Positions 1 through 7,877 are shown, counted from the first letter of the stretch. The stretch: 14,771 nt of DNA from Alphaproteobacteria bacterium (GCA_947373775.1 CANBZE010000017.1:1-14771), one strand, 5' to 3'. The notes: generated from the letters alone by a model not told the origin. Numbers and translations: made by a program.

Positions 1-891
1 GGCATGCGCGCATTCTTCACCGATATGCTTGAGCTGGACACGTTCGATACCGTCTCGAAGGACTCGTTGATCTTTCCGAAATGGAGCGCCGCGATGGCGC
101 TCTCAGCCAGGGAAGAGACGCTGCGCGGCGCAATTGACCTGACCTTGCATCAAAATGGCGACCTGCGCGACCTGATGACCACGCGCAAGACCTTCATCAA
201 CCGGAACCTGGCAGCGATCTACGACGTGGACTTCTCCTTCGATGGCGAATGGATGCCCCTTGAATTCTCACCTGACTCGGGCCGCAGTGGCATCGTCACG
301 CAAGTCAGCATGTTGTCCATGTTCTCGCACCCCGGACAAAGCTCGCCCACCAAGCGCGGCGTGGCGCTGATGGACATCTTCCTGTGCGAGCCGACCCCGA
401 CGCCGCCGGCCAACGTCGATTTTTCTGTCATCAATGAAACCAACGGACCGCTCAAGACGGTGCGTGAGCGGCTGATGGCCCATGCCACCACGCCGACCTG
501 CGCGTCCTGCCACACCCACAGTGATCCGATCGGGCTGTCGCTGGAGGGTTTTGATACCATCGGCGGACGGCGGTTGATGGAAAATGGACAGCGCATTGAT
601 CTTTCGGCGACCCTGCAGGGCAAAACGTTCCTGGACGGCCCGGGCCTTGGCCGTTATCTACACGATAATCCCAAGTTCCCAGCCTGCATGGCGCGCAAGC
701 TCTATGCCTACGCCAAGGGGATTGATACCGAGGAGGTCGATGCCTCGGCATTCAGGACCGCCTATCAGGCCTTTGCCGATTCAGGCTATCGTATGCGCAC
801 CTTAATAAAGGGGCTGGTCGAAAGTCCTGAGTTTTTCGACACGCCCGCCGCCGTCAAGGAAGCGTCCGCCCGCCAGCAGGCATTGCGCTAG
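1..891 (+). CDS. DUF1592/DUF1588/DUF1585 domain protein, C-terminal part (5' end outside window)
   Basis: The frame is open from base 1, so the first Met visible (base 4) is probably internal and the gene is cut by the window edge. Full-length relatives are much longer (roughly 600-900 residues, from memory). Counting from that Met, residues 1-75 resemble the end of DUF1592 (a pattern like 'TRKTFINRNLAAIY'). Residues about 94-190 match DUF1588, with 'SGIVTQVSMLSMFS', 'SPTKRG' and a haem-type CASCH at 166-170 followed by 'DPIGLSLEGFDTIGGRR'. Residues about 205-280 match DUF1585 ('FPACMARKLYAYAKG', 'LIKGLVESPEFF'). In other bacteria this family is usually encoded beside a DUF1552 protein, as here: the next gene starts 17 bp downstream. 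The role is not established; the CxxCH suggests a cytochrome-like or redox function at the envelope. The family call is firm, the function is unknown. Confidence 0.88.
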   Translation, partial: GMRAFFTDMLELDTFDTVSKDSLIFPKWSAAMALSAREETLRGAIDLTLHQNGDLRDLMTTRKTFINRNLAAIYDVDFSFDGEWMPLEFSPDSGRSGIVTQVSMLSMFSHPGQSSPTKRGVALMDIFLCEPTPTPPANVDFSVINETNGPLKTVRERLMAHATTPTCASCHTHSDPIGLSLEGFDTIGGRRLMENGQRIDLSATLQGKTFLDGPGLGRYLHDNPKFPACMARKLYAYAKGIDTEEVDASAFRTAYQAFADSGYRMRTLIKGLVESPEFFDTPAAVKEASARQQALR

Positions 892-908
892 GTTCTGGGA
901 GATACGTC

Positions 909-2243
909 ATGCCTATCCATCGCAGAACGGTCCTTCATGGCATGATCCAGGGCTCCGCCGCCGTGATGGCGGTTCCGTTCCTCGATTGCTTTCTGGACGG
1001 CAAGGGACAGGCGCTGGCGGCGACGGGGCAGCGCATTCCAACCCGCTTCAGCACCTTCTTTTTCGGCCTTGGCCTGACCACGTCGCTGTGGGTGCCCAAA
1101 AAGGCCGGGCTGGATTACGAAACAACCGTCCAGTTGAAACCACTCGAGCCGTTCAAGAAAAAGATGAACGTGTTTAGCGGCATGCGCGTGATGGTGGACG
1201 ACAATCCGAACTTCCAGCACTGGTCGGGCAATGCGGCCATCGCCACCGGAATTGCGCCGACCAAGGTGTCGCAATTCGATTCCAAGACTATTGACCAAAC
1301 CATCGCCGACGCCATCAGCCGCGGGACCCGCTACAAGTCGGTGGCCGCCGCCGCATCGGGCGATCCGAAACATTGTTATTCAAGCCTGGGCGGCGCCAAT
1401 ACGCTTCCGGCCGAACCTTCTCCTTTGTCACTTTATACCCGCCTGTTCGGGCCGGGTTTCCAGGACCCTTCCAGCGGCGCTTGGCAACCCGATCCCCAAG
1501 TGATGCTGCAGCAGAGCGTGCTGTCCGCCGTCACCGATGAGCGTAGGGATTTCATGCGGAATCTGGGCGCCGGCGACCGGGCCCGGATGGAACAGTATTT
1601 CACCTCGGTGCGCGACACCGAACGTCAGATGGCGGCCGAACTGCAACGCCCCGATGTGGTCGCCAAGGTCGCTATCCCGGCGGCTCCGGGGGAAATGCCG
1701 GTGAACTATGCGCTGCCCAATGTGCGCGCCGTCACCCCGCTCATGGCGCGGTTGGGCGCGTTGGCGCTGGCGACCGACCAGACGCGGGTTTTCAATCTCG
1801 CCATTTCCGAACCGGGGTCAAATATCTTCGTGCCGGGTGATCCTTTGGGCTACCATGTGACCACCCACATGGAGGCGATCGATCCGGTCCTGGGTTATCA
1901 GCCGCACGTGGCCCAGTACAACATCTACAGTATGGAGCTGCTCGCCAGCGTGCTGAAGGAACTGGATGCTATACCCGAAGGTGACGGGACGTTGCTGGAT
2001 CACAGCCTGGTGTTCGCCTATAGCGACCAAAGCTATGCCAAGATCCACGCCGTTGATGGCATTCCCATCATGCTGGCGGGCAGCGCCAGCGGGCGCATGA
2101 AGACCGGTTATCATATCGCCGGCGGCGGCAACGCAGTATCGCGTGTGGGCCTGACGGCGATGAAGGCCATGGGCCTTTCGGTTGACGGCTGGGGCAAAGG
2201 CTCCATGGAAACCAAAAGCGCCTATACAGAGTTGCTGGCCTAG
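909..2243 (+). CDS. DUF1552 domain-containing exported protein
   Basis: This 444-residue protein starts at ATG 909 behind a good ribosome binding site (gggaga, 6 nt upstream). The N-terminus 'MPIHRRTVLHGMIQGSAAVMAVPFLDC' resembles a Tat signal: an R-R pair, a hydrophobic stretch, then a likely cleavage near 'GQALAATG'. The body is typical of DUF1552: 'PTRFSTFFFGLGLTTSLWVPK' early, 'LEPFKKKMNVFSGM', a middle helical part with 'VRDTERQM', and a C-terminal 'LLDHSLVFAYSDQSYAKIHAVDGIPIMLAG' that resembles the sulfatase/phosphatase-like fold assigned to DUF1501/DUF1552 proteins. It lies 17 bp after a DUF1592/1588/1585 gene, its usual partner, and 23 bp before a secreted protein of unknown function. 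The biochemical role of the pair is not known; co-occurrence points to one exported complex. Confidence 0.9.
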   Translation: MPIHRRTVLHGMIQGSAAVMAVPFLDCFLDGKGQALAATGQRIPTRFSTFFFGLGLTTSLWVPKKAGLDYETTVQLKPLEPFKKKMNVFSGMRVMVDDNPNFQHWSGNAAIATGIAPTKVSQFDSKTIDQTIADAISRGTRYKSVAAAASGDPKHCYSSLGGANTLPAEPSPLSLYTRLFGPGFQDPSSGAWQPDPQVMLQQSVLSAVTDERRDFMRNLGAGDRARMEQYFTSVRDTERQMAAELQRPDVVAKVAIPAAPGEMPVNYALPNVRAVTPLMARLGALALATDQTRVFNLAISEPGSNIFVPGDPLGYHVTTHMEAIDPVLGYQPHVAQYNIYSMELLASVLKELDAIPEGDGTLLDHSLVFAYSDQSYAKIHAVDGIPIMLAGSASGRMKTGYHIAGGGNAVSRVGLTAMKAMGLSVDGWGKGSMETKSAYTELLA

Positions 2244-2266
2244 CCGGGCCTCGAGGGAAGACGATC

Positions 2267-3712
2267 ATGCGACTGCGCAATTGCCTTCTGGCTTCCACCC
2301 TCGTGGTGGCATGCGCTGCCGCGTTGGCGCAGCCGGCGGCCGCCGCGCCCTGGACCCGCGGTTTCGTCGTTCGCGAATATGGCTTTGCCTTCCGCTATGG
2401 CGGCCGGCCCGGTGTCGCGGAGACGGCGCCAGCCGCGGATTGTGCGCGCGGCAGCGCGACCCACTTCAACGATGAAGCGGAGATGCGCACGGCGTTGTCG
2501 CGGCAGCCCTGGCGCAGCAAGCAGGAAATCGAATCCATTATCGCGCCGCCGGGGATCGAGAAGGCCCGGCTTCCAACCTATGTGCGCTTTTATGTCTGGG
2601 GCCGCGCGGTGTCTTATCGGGGTTGGCGCAAGGGTATCGAGACTTACATCAATCCGTTCGCGGCGCATGATCCGGGCCAGCCGCAAGTCGTGAGCAAGAT
2701 CTCGGACGGATTCGATCTCGACGGCAACCCGAAGACTGGCGGGTTCACCAGCACTGGGGGTATTCGCGGCATCGACAATGCGCTCTATCGCGCCTGGGGC
2801 TGCGATGCCCCGTTCCGCAATCCTGCCAGCGGTACCCTGGACCTGCGGGAAAATACCCAGATGCAGGAAGGTCTCTATACGGTCGTGATCCGGATTTCCG
2901 GCAATCAGGATCCAATGAACGACAACGACGCCACCGTCGAGATCGGTTATTCGCCGGACAAGATCGTGCGTGACGCGCGCGCCAATGTTGCGCCGGACTA
3001 TTCCTATCGCATCGTCAAGGGCGAGCAGTACACCAGGCTGAAGGCAAGGATCAGGAAAGGCGTGGTCGAAACCGAGCAGGTGGACCGGCTGCACGTTCCC
3101 CGCATCGGCTGGTTTCCCGACCAGATGGGCGATGCTGATTTTCATCGCGGGCGCCTCAGCCTGACCATCGATGCGGATGGCCGGGCGGCTTCGGGCTTCG
3201 TCGGCGGCTATCGCAACTGGCTGGATCTGTTGGCGGAGAACACTTTCGCCCAGACCGGCGCGGAGCAGGGCATCCGGGACCATGAGGATGCTGTGGGCCT
3301 TTATTACGCGCTCAAGCGGAATGCCGACGGCATGCCCGATCCCAGAACGGGCCGCAATACGGGCATCTCGATGGCCTACAGGATCAAGGCGGTTCCGGCG
3401 CATGTGGTTGACCCCGCAAGGCCGGCCCAGATTCGCCGGCTGCCCGCCGATGAAGAGCGCAACAGGGGCTTCGAAACCGTGAAGGCTGCGATGATCAGAG
3501 CCGTCACCACACGCACGATCCAGGATGTGCCACTTGGAACAGGCGAAGGCCAATTCCCCGCCATGGAAAAAACCATCGCGGATTTGCCAAGCAGGGACTT
3601 TTTTCTCAAAACCCTCGATGCGCCTGGCCGGCTTGATGAGAACGGCAATGTGGTTGAACCTTCGCCGAAGCCGGGACGGCTCTCTGCCCTGCGCGCGCGG
3701 CAGGGAAACTAG
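2267..3712 (+). CDS. Secreted protein of unknown function
   Basis: This 481-residue protein begins at ATG 2267, preceded by gagggaaga at a good distance. A Sec signal peptide is clear: MRLRN, a hydrophobic stretch at residues 6-20, and an Ala-rich cleavage region near 'QPAAAAPW' (22-29). I do not recognise a family. The mature protein has few cysteines (C59, and one in 'YRAWGCDAP' near 180), which may form a disulfide. It has no CxxCH and no membrane segment after the signal. The region about 140-235 is rich in Asp, Gly and Asn ('DGFDLDGNPKTGGF', 'ISGNQDPMNDNDATVEIGY') and may be a beta-rich, possibly metal-binding domain. The C-terminus is charged and looks disordered. A long open frame also exists on the opposite strand, but export signal, ribosome binding site and operon direction all favour this one. 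Operon membership with DUF1592/DUF1552 genes suggests a shared envelope task. Confidence 0.8.
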   Translation: MRLRNCLLASTLVVACAAALAQPAAAAPWTRGFVVREYGFAFRYGGRPGVAETAPAADCARGSATHFNDEAEMRTALSRQPWRSKQEIESIIAPPGIEKARLPTYVRFYVWGRAVSYRGWRKGIETYINPFAAHDPGQPQVVSKISDGFDLDGNPKTGGFTSTGGIRGIDNALYRAWGCDAPFRNPASGTLDLRENTQMQEGLYTVVIRISGNQDPMNDNDATVEIGYSPDKIVRDARANVAPDYSYRIVKGEQYTRLKARIRKGVVETEQVDRLHVPRIGWFPDQMGDADFHRGRLSLTIDADGRAASGFVGGYRNWLDLLAENTFAQTGAEQGIRDHEDAVGLYYALKRNADGMPDPRTGRNTGISMAYRIKAVPAHVVDPARPAQIRRLPADEERNRGFETVKAAMIRAVTTRTIQDVPLGTGEGQFPAMEKTIADLPSRDFFLKTLDAPGRLDENGNVVEPSPKPGRLSALRARQGN

Positions 3713-3804
3713 CCCCATTTTCAGAGATGATTTCATGGATTTCTGCTTCCACGATCTTCCGGGAAAGACAATTTTTGAAACAACAATAAGGCAGGGGTTT
3801 TGAA

Positions 3805-5163
3805 ATGAAGAAGAGCTTTCTCTTTTGCGCCAGCATGGTGGCGCTCGCGCTCACCGCATCGACTGCAATCTCGCAAACCAATGATGCGGCTTCCTCGGGG
3901 CCGGCCGCGAATGGATCGCCCGCCTGGGTCCTGCAGGACATGTCGGGCATGATCCAGACAAGGGCGAAGCCCAAGCCCGATGGCGGCATGGCCGGTTGCG
4001 AGGGCGATATCGCCAAATTCTGCACCCACACGAGCGGATCAACCCTGCGCTATTGCCTGCTGCAGAACGCGGCCAAGCTGTCCGGCCAGTGCAAGGAATC
4101 GGCCTCCTCCATCGAAGCGACCTCGCTAAAGCGGACGCTGGGCACGCCTTATTGCTACCGGTCGCCGGTCTGCGATCCGGCGCTGGAGCGCGGCGGCAAC
4201 CGGCTGGGCGTGAAGGCGGTGGAGTGGAAGCAGACCATGGGCTACAGCTTCGCCTATCCGATTCCTTCGCCCGAGGGCGAGAAGTACGGCATGGTCGCCG
4301 TCGCCACCGACTCCAAGGACAATCTCTGGGGCCTGCAGCGCAATCCGGAGGGACGGCCGCAGCTGTTCAAGTGGGATGCGGGCGGCAAGCTGCTGCTGAC
4401 CATTGGCGACAATGTCATAACCCATCATGCCAAGGCGCACGGCATCGCCGTGGATGCCCAGGACAATCTCTGGATCACCGATGCGGCCGGCGCCACCACC
4501 AAGAAGATCAGCCCGGACGGCAAGCTTCTGATGACTATCGGCGTGCGCGGCCACCGGGGCGATTGGGACGAAGCCAAGGGACAGCGCTATCTGTGGGAGC
4601 CGTTGATGGTCGGCTTTAATGCCAAGGGCGACATCTATATCGCCCAGGGGCATGGCCATGAAAGTCCAAACGACACCAACGGCAGCGATCCCACCAACAA
4701 TGACGGCGCTGCGCGCATCCTGCACTTGGACAAGAACGGCAAGTTTATCAACCAGTGGTTCGGCAATGCCGTGGGACAGGGCAAGTTCACCATGGCCCAT
4801 GGCTTTGCTGTGGATCCCAGAACTGGCGATGTCTATATCGGCGACCGCGAGGAATACCGCATCGTGGTTTATACCGGCGACGGCAAGTTCCTCCGCACCA
4901 TGCAGTTGCGAAACCTGATCTGCGCGCTTTATTTCGACAAGCAGAACAATCTCTGGGTCGCTTCAGGCTGGGACGGCCAGTTCCTCAAGGTCAGCAAGCA
5001 GACCGGCCAGGTGCTGGGCGCGATCGGCAATGGCAACGGAACCGGCAATGGCCAATTCCTCGAGGCGTCCTACCTGGTCAGCGATTCCAAGGGCAATATC
5101 TGGACGGGCGACACCGCCCGCGGCCGGATTACGGAAATCATTCCGCCAGCAAACCGCAAGTGA
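3805..5163 (+). CDS. Secreted Cys-rich (GLG1-type) plus NHL beta-propeller protein
   Basis: This is a 452-residue secreted protein. The start at ATG 3805 has caggggt upstream and gives a signal peptide 'MKKSFLFCASMVALALTASTAISQ'. Residues about 62-98 form a short cysteine-rich unit, 'GCEGDIAKFC' then C84 and C96, like the Cys-rich GLG1 repeat (PF00839 type) found in many proteobacterial exported proteins. Two more cysteines follow at about 117 and 123. From about 155 to the end there are NHL/SMP-30-like propeller blades, each with a pattern such as 'GIAVDAQDNLWITD', 'GFAVDPRTGDVYIGD', 'LYFDKQNNLWVAS' and 'LVSDSKGNIWTGD'. Such propellers bind ligands or proteins, or act as lyases or lactonases; the substrate is not evident. 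It may be co-transcribed with the upstream genes, but the 92-bp AT-richer gap could hold its own promoter. Confidence 0.85.
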   Translation: MKKSFLFCASMVALALTASTAISQTNDAASSGPAANGSPAWVLQDMSGMIQTRAKPKPDGGMAGCEGDIAKFCTHTSGSTLRYCLLQNAAKLSGQCKESASSIEATSLKRTLGTPYCYRSPVCDPALERGGNRLGVKAVEWKQTMGYSFAYPIPSPEGEKYGMVAVATDSKDNLWGLQRNPEGRPQLFKWDAGGKLLLTIGDNVITHHAKAHGIAVDAQDNLWITDAAGATTKKISPDGKLLMTIGVRGHRGDWDEAKGQRYLWEPLMVGFNAKGDIYIAQGHGHESPNDTNGSDPTNNDGAARILHLDKNGKFINQWFGNAVGQGKFTMAHGFAVDPRTGDVYIGDREEYRIVVYTGDGKFLRTMQLRNLICALYFDKQNNLWVASGWDGQFLKVSKQTGQVLGAIGNGNGTGNGQFLEASYLVSDSKGNIWTGDTARGRITEIIPPANRK

Positions 5164-5281
5164 CTGCTGTGGGCGATCGGCATGGCGAATTTCGGACTTG
5201 ATTTCATCAACATCATGTTTCTCACCTGGTATCCCACTATCTCATCGACCAGTATCACATGTCGCTGGACGCATGGGCACC

Positions 5282-5500
5282 ATGGCGACGGAGCCTTACA
5301 TGTTCGCCGTTATCACCGTGCTGGGCGCCGGCCGGCTGGTGCGCGCGCTGACCGACGGCGGCATGGATTCCGTCACGGCGCGCCGCACGCCGGCCATTAC
5401 GATATCGGCCGGCATCACCATGATTTGCGTGGTGCTGTTCATTCTGCTGTGTCGTGCCAACGGCGATAAGGAACATGTGAATGCTTTTCTCGCCTCATAA
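5282..5500 (+). CDS. Possible small membrane protein, 72 residues
   Basis: An open frame from ATG 5282 (or an in-frame ATG at 5273) encodes about 72 residues. There is a weakly hydrophobic stretch 'YMFAVITVLGAGRLVRAL' and a stronger membrane segment 'ITISAGITMICVVLFILLC', with a charged end. Codons are rich in G/C at third positions like neighbouring genes, which supports coding. Against it, no good ribosome binding site precedes either ATG and I recognise no family. It could be a real small inner-membrane protein, a remnant of a longer gene, or chance. Confidence 0.35.
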   Translation: MATEPYMFAVITVLGAGRLVRALTDGGMDSVTARRTPAITISAGITMICVVLFILLCRANGDKEHVNAFLAS

Positions 5501-5510
5501 GACCGGCCCC

Positions 5511-5554
5511 TCACAGGGTGACCGCAAATGATGCAGGCCCTGTCATCGCTTTTT
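5511..5554 (+). terminator. Weak terminator-like hairpin
   Basis: The arms tcacaggg (5511-5518) and ccctgtca (5538-5545) pair at seven of eight positions around a 19-nt loop, and a short T run follows at 5550-5554. It sits 11 bp after the stop of the doubtful small ORF. The long loop and short T run make it a weak candidate. Confidence 0.25.
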
Positions 5555-5584
5555 GATCTCACAGGTCGTGTGGCGAGGTAGCCT

Positions 5585-5622
5585 CTGCCTGGCTGGTAAG
5601 GTTTTCCCATTAGGCCGGGCAG
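5585..5622. repeat. Imperfect inverted repeat (hairpin)
   Basis: The arms ctgcctggc (5585-5593) and gccgggcag (5614-5622) are complementary except for one position, which could be a G-U pair in RNA. The loop is 20 nt. It lies just before the repeat at 5647-5719 and may belong to the same intergenic element. Confidence 0.45.
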
Positions 5623-5646
5623 GGTGCTTCTCGCGCCACTACCCAC

Positions 5647-5883
5647 AATGTCCGCTTGGGGCAGACTGGCGATATTGGGCCGGCCGACGAATGACCGCTT
5701 TTGACCCAAAGCGGACATTCCGGCCCATCTTTGCCATCTACGAATGCTTTTCCCAACCGACAGTAGCTTGCGCGGGGCTCAGCGCAATCCCTAGGCCCAA
5801 CATCCCCTTGACGGTGGCGTTGCCTACCCCGCGCGGATATGTCTGAATCCCTACACAACTTGGCTTTGGGGCCGGAGTGTCCG
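5647..5883. repeat. Dispersed intergenic repeat with nested inverted copies
   Basis: A short unit recurs in both orientations. aatgtccgctt (5647-5657) is exactly the reverse complement of aagcggacatt (5709-5719). A variant, aatgaccgctt (5690-5700), forms a tighter hairpin with the latter: 12-bp arms at 5690-5701 and 5708-5719 with one mismatch and a 6-nt loop. A further copy is inverted at a distance: 5712-5726 and 5869-5883 are complementary at 14 of 15 positions. The chance translations contain LGQKR on the minus strand and FDPKRTF on the plus strand, strings I recall as common spurious proteins in Bradyrhizobium and relatives. This looks like a member of such a non-coding family, not a gene. 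The family link is from memory; the repeats are visible directly. Confidence 0.6.
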
Positions 5884-5949
5884 AGGAACATGCTTTCGTC
5901 CACAGAGACGTGATTTCGTCGTCGTGCCATTTTCCGAGGGGGAAGACTG

Positions 5950-7245
5950 ATGGGTTCGAAACGAACTAGCCGCAGAGATCTCCTAAAGGGCGGCGCCGTG
6001 GTGGCCGGTGGGCTGGCGGCGCTCGGCCCAACACCGGCATCGGCCCAGTTATCACCATTCGGCACACCTGAGCACGATATGTCGGGTATGGCGGGTCCGC
6101 CCGCCAATCCGATGATCAAAGGCACCAAGGAGTCGGTCGAATACGGCCAGCGCTCCCATTACGTGACCTCGATGCGCATGGCGCACCCTATGGGCGGCAG
6201 GCCTTCACCCGACGCGTTCGGGAAGACATTCCACATAGCCACGCCGCTGCAGGATTCTGTGGGCGTGATCACGCCGTCGTCGCTCCACTATGTGGCGACG
6301 ACCCGCGGCGCCTTTGTTCCGGACATTGATCCCAAGCAGCACACTCTGATGATTCACGGGTTGGTGGATCGCCCCCTGACCTTCACCATGGAGGACTTGA
6401 AGCGCCTCCCGTCGGTCACCCGCTTGCATTTCATCGAGTGTGCGGGAAACCGGCACAATGGGCGGCAAAAGACTGTGCAGGAATCGCACGGGATGACCAG
6501 TTGCGCCGAGTGGACCGGGGTGCTGCTTTCTACGCTGCTCAAGGAGTGCGGCCTGAAAAGCAGCGCGACATGGTTCGTCGCCGAAGGCGCCGAGGAAGTG
6601 AAAGGCGCCTCGAGCATGCCCATCGCCAAGGCGATGGACGACTGCATCGTCGCTTATGGCATGAACGGCGAGGCCGTGCGGCCTCAGAACGGTTTTCCGC
6701 TGCGTCTGATGGTTCCCGGCTTCGAGGGAATTTTCCACACCAAGTGGCTGCGGCGCATCAAGACCGTCGACCGGTATTACATGAACTACAACGACTACGG
6801 CCATCTCGAAAAGAGTCCGAAAGAAGCTGCGCTCGCCTTCCAGATCGGGCCCAAGTCGGTCATCACGAAACCGTCCGGCGGACAACAGTTGCAGGGACGC
6901 GGATTTTACGAGATCAGCGGGCTGGCCTGGTCCGGCGGGGGCGCCATTCGTACTGTGGAAGTATCCACCGACGGCGGGCGCAAGTGGAACCGTGCTGAGA
7001 TCAAGGAGACGCCACAACGCATGGCGCACGCGAGGTTCGGCTATCCGTGGAATTGGGATGGCAACGAAACCGAGATTCTGTCCCGCTGCACCGATGAGAT
7101 CGGGCAGCAGCAACCGACGCGAGAGCAGGTCGCCAAGTACTTTAACGTGCCTTTTGACCGATCCTACAGGGTGCCTGGGCTGGACAACAGCGTGATGCCA
7201 TGGCGGATCAACAAGGACGGTAGTGTAACCAATGGGCTCGCTTAG
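5950..7245 (+). CDS. soxC: Sulfite/sulfane dehydrogenase, molybdenum subunit SoxC
   Basis: This 431-residue periplasmic molybdopterin enzyme belongs to the sulfite oxidase family and most resembles SoxC, which with the cytochrome SoxD oxidises sulfane sulfur bound to SoxYZ, or acts on sulfite in related forms. ATG 5950 follows gaggggga. A textbook Tat signal is present: 'SRRDLLKGG', a hydrophobic stretch, and cleavage near 'ASAQ' (31-33). The motif 'LHFIECAGNRHNG' contains the expected Mo-ligand Cys164. The Moco-binding part follows ('SCAEWTGVLLSTLLKECG', 'GFPLRLMVPGFEGIFHTKWLRRI'), and then the C-terminal dimerisation domain ('GGGAIRTVEVSTDGGRKWNRAEI'). Length is normal for SoxC. It overlaps the SoxD-like gene by 14 bp, so the two are coupled. 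No soxXYZAB genes lie nearby, so a stand-alone sulfite dehydrogenase role is also possible. Confidence 0.93.
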   Translation: MGSKRTSRRDLLKGGAVVAGGLAALGPTPASAQLSPFGTPEHDMSGMAGPPANPMIKGTKESVEYGQRSHYVTSMRMAHPMGGRPSPDAFGKTFHIATPLQDSVGVITPSSLHYVATTRGAFVPDIDPKQHTLMIHGLVDRPLTFTMEDLKRLPSVTRLHFIECAGNRHNGRQKTVQESHGMTSCAEWTGVLLSTLLKECGLKSSATWFVAEGAEEVKGASSMPIAKAMDDCIVAYGMNGEAVRPQNGFPLRLMVPGFEGIFHTKWLRRIKTVDRYYMNYNDYGHLEKSPKEAALAFQIGPKSVITKPSGGQQLQGRGFYEISGLAWSGGGAIRTVEVSTDGGRKWNRAEIKETPQRMAHARFGYPWNWDGNETEILSRCTDEIGQQQPTREQVAKYFNVPFDRSYRVPGLDNSVMPWRINKDGSVTNGLA

Positions 7246-7804
7246 ACTCGTAATGATTGCGCTGCTCCTTGGGAGCCCTGCGCTCGCGCAGTCATATGGC
7301 GTGGGACACACGCCAACGTCGGAAGAAATCCGCGCCCTGGACATCTCGATCGGTCCTACGGGAGAGGAACTCCCTCCGGGCCGCGGCACTGCCAAGGAGG
7401 GCGTAACGCTCTTTCAGATGAAGGGGTGCGCCGGCTGCCACGGCAAGGCGGGCATTGGGGCGGTGGCGCCCGCGCTACAATCGAACAAAGGCCAAGATGT
7501 CCCCCTCTGGGAACGGGGGAGGGGTACATCCGGATGGATGATACTGCCGCTGACCGCGCCGTTTGCGACGACCGTGTGGGATTATATCCATCGCGGCATG
7601 CCTCTCGGAAGGGAGGGGTCTCTCACCGCCGATGAGGTCTATGCGCTGACGGCCTATCTGCTTTTCATGAACAAGGTGATCCCGGAGGATCAAGTCCTCG
7701 ACAAACAGAGTCTGCCGAAGGTCAAGATGCCGATAGGCGACGACTATGGCCGGCTGCCTGACTGGAAGCACGGAACGCCAAGGCTTCAAGGTTACAACCA
7801 CTAG
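7232..7804 (+). CDS. soxD: SoxD-like cytochrome c, single-haem form
   Basis: This is a 190-residue exported c-type cytochrome and the electron acceptor for SoxC. The signal peptide is 'MGSLRLVMIALLLGSPALAQ', cleaved after ALAQ or just before. The mature start 'YGVGHTPTSEEIRALDISIGPTGEELPPGRGT' is the characteristic SoxD opening. The haem site is CAGCH (66-70), and Met123 in 'HRGMPLG' is the probable axial ligand. The end 'VLDKQSLPKVKMPIGDDYG' is also SoxD-like. Classical SoxD of Paracoccus is about twice this length and has a second haem domain; only the N-terminal half is present here, ending at a clean stop. The start lies inside the soxC 3' end (14-bp overlap), which suggests translational coupling; an internal Met at 7253 is a less likely start. 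The short form may hand electrons on through another cytochrome. Confidence 0.85.
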   Translation: MGSLRLVMIALLLGSPALAQSYGVGHTPTSEEIRALDISIGPTGEELPPGRGTAKEGVTLFQMKGCAGCHGKAGIGAVAPALQSNKGQDVPLWERGRGTSGWMILPLTAPFATTVWDYIHRGMPLGREGSLTADEVYALTAYLLFMNKVIPEDQVLDKQSLPKVKMPIGDDYGRLPDWKHGTPRLQGYNH

Positions 7805-7877
7805 TCCAATTAATGCCTGTGTGGTTTCAGCCTGGGCCGGTAAAGCGGCTCCTAAGGTGATCAGTAGGCTTGGCGTC

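Larger units (their letters stand above)
5164..5949. other. Long intergenic region with repeat and one doubtful small ORF
   Basis: About 790 bp separate the propeller-protein gene from soxC. The first part (5164-5281) shows no convincing gene. Bases 5282-5500 hold a possible small membrane protein. From about 5511 to 5885 the DNA is rich in inverted repeats and has the look of a dispersed intergenic element. Short open frames on both strands in this part look like translation artefacts of the repeat. Bases 5886-5949 lead into soxC and must hold its ribosome binding site; I could not fix a promoter. Confidence 0.7.

Noticed and set aside
2240..3736. Minus-strand open frame of about 500 codons
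   Set aside because: It lies fully antisense to the secreted 481-residue protein, which has a signal peptide, a ribosome binding site and operon context. The product is rich in Arg, His and Ala with no recognisable motif, as expected from high-GC antisense frames.
5296..6128. Short frames on both strands in the soxC upstream region (LGQKR and FDPKRTF products)
   Set aside because: They fall within the inverted-repeat element and resemble well-known spurious translations of intergenic repeats, so they are not reported as genes.
6205..7395. Minus-strand open frame of about 400 codons
   Set aside because: It is antisense to soxC and the start of soxD; no motif, and soxC is unmistakable.
7805..7877. 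Possible bidirectional terminator between the converging soxD and PPC genes
   Set aside because: Only 4-bp stems such as gccg/cggc and no T run could be found, so no terminator is called.
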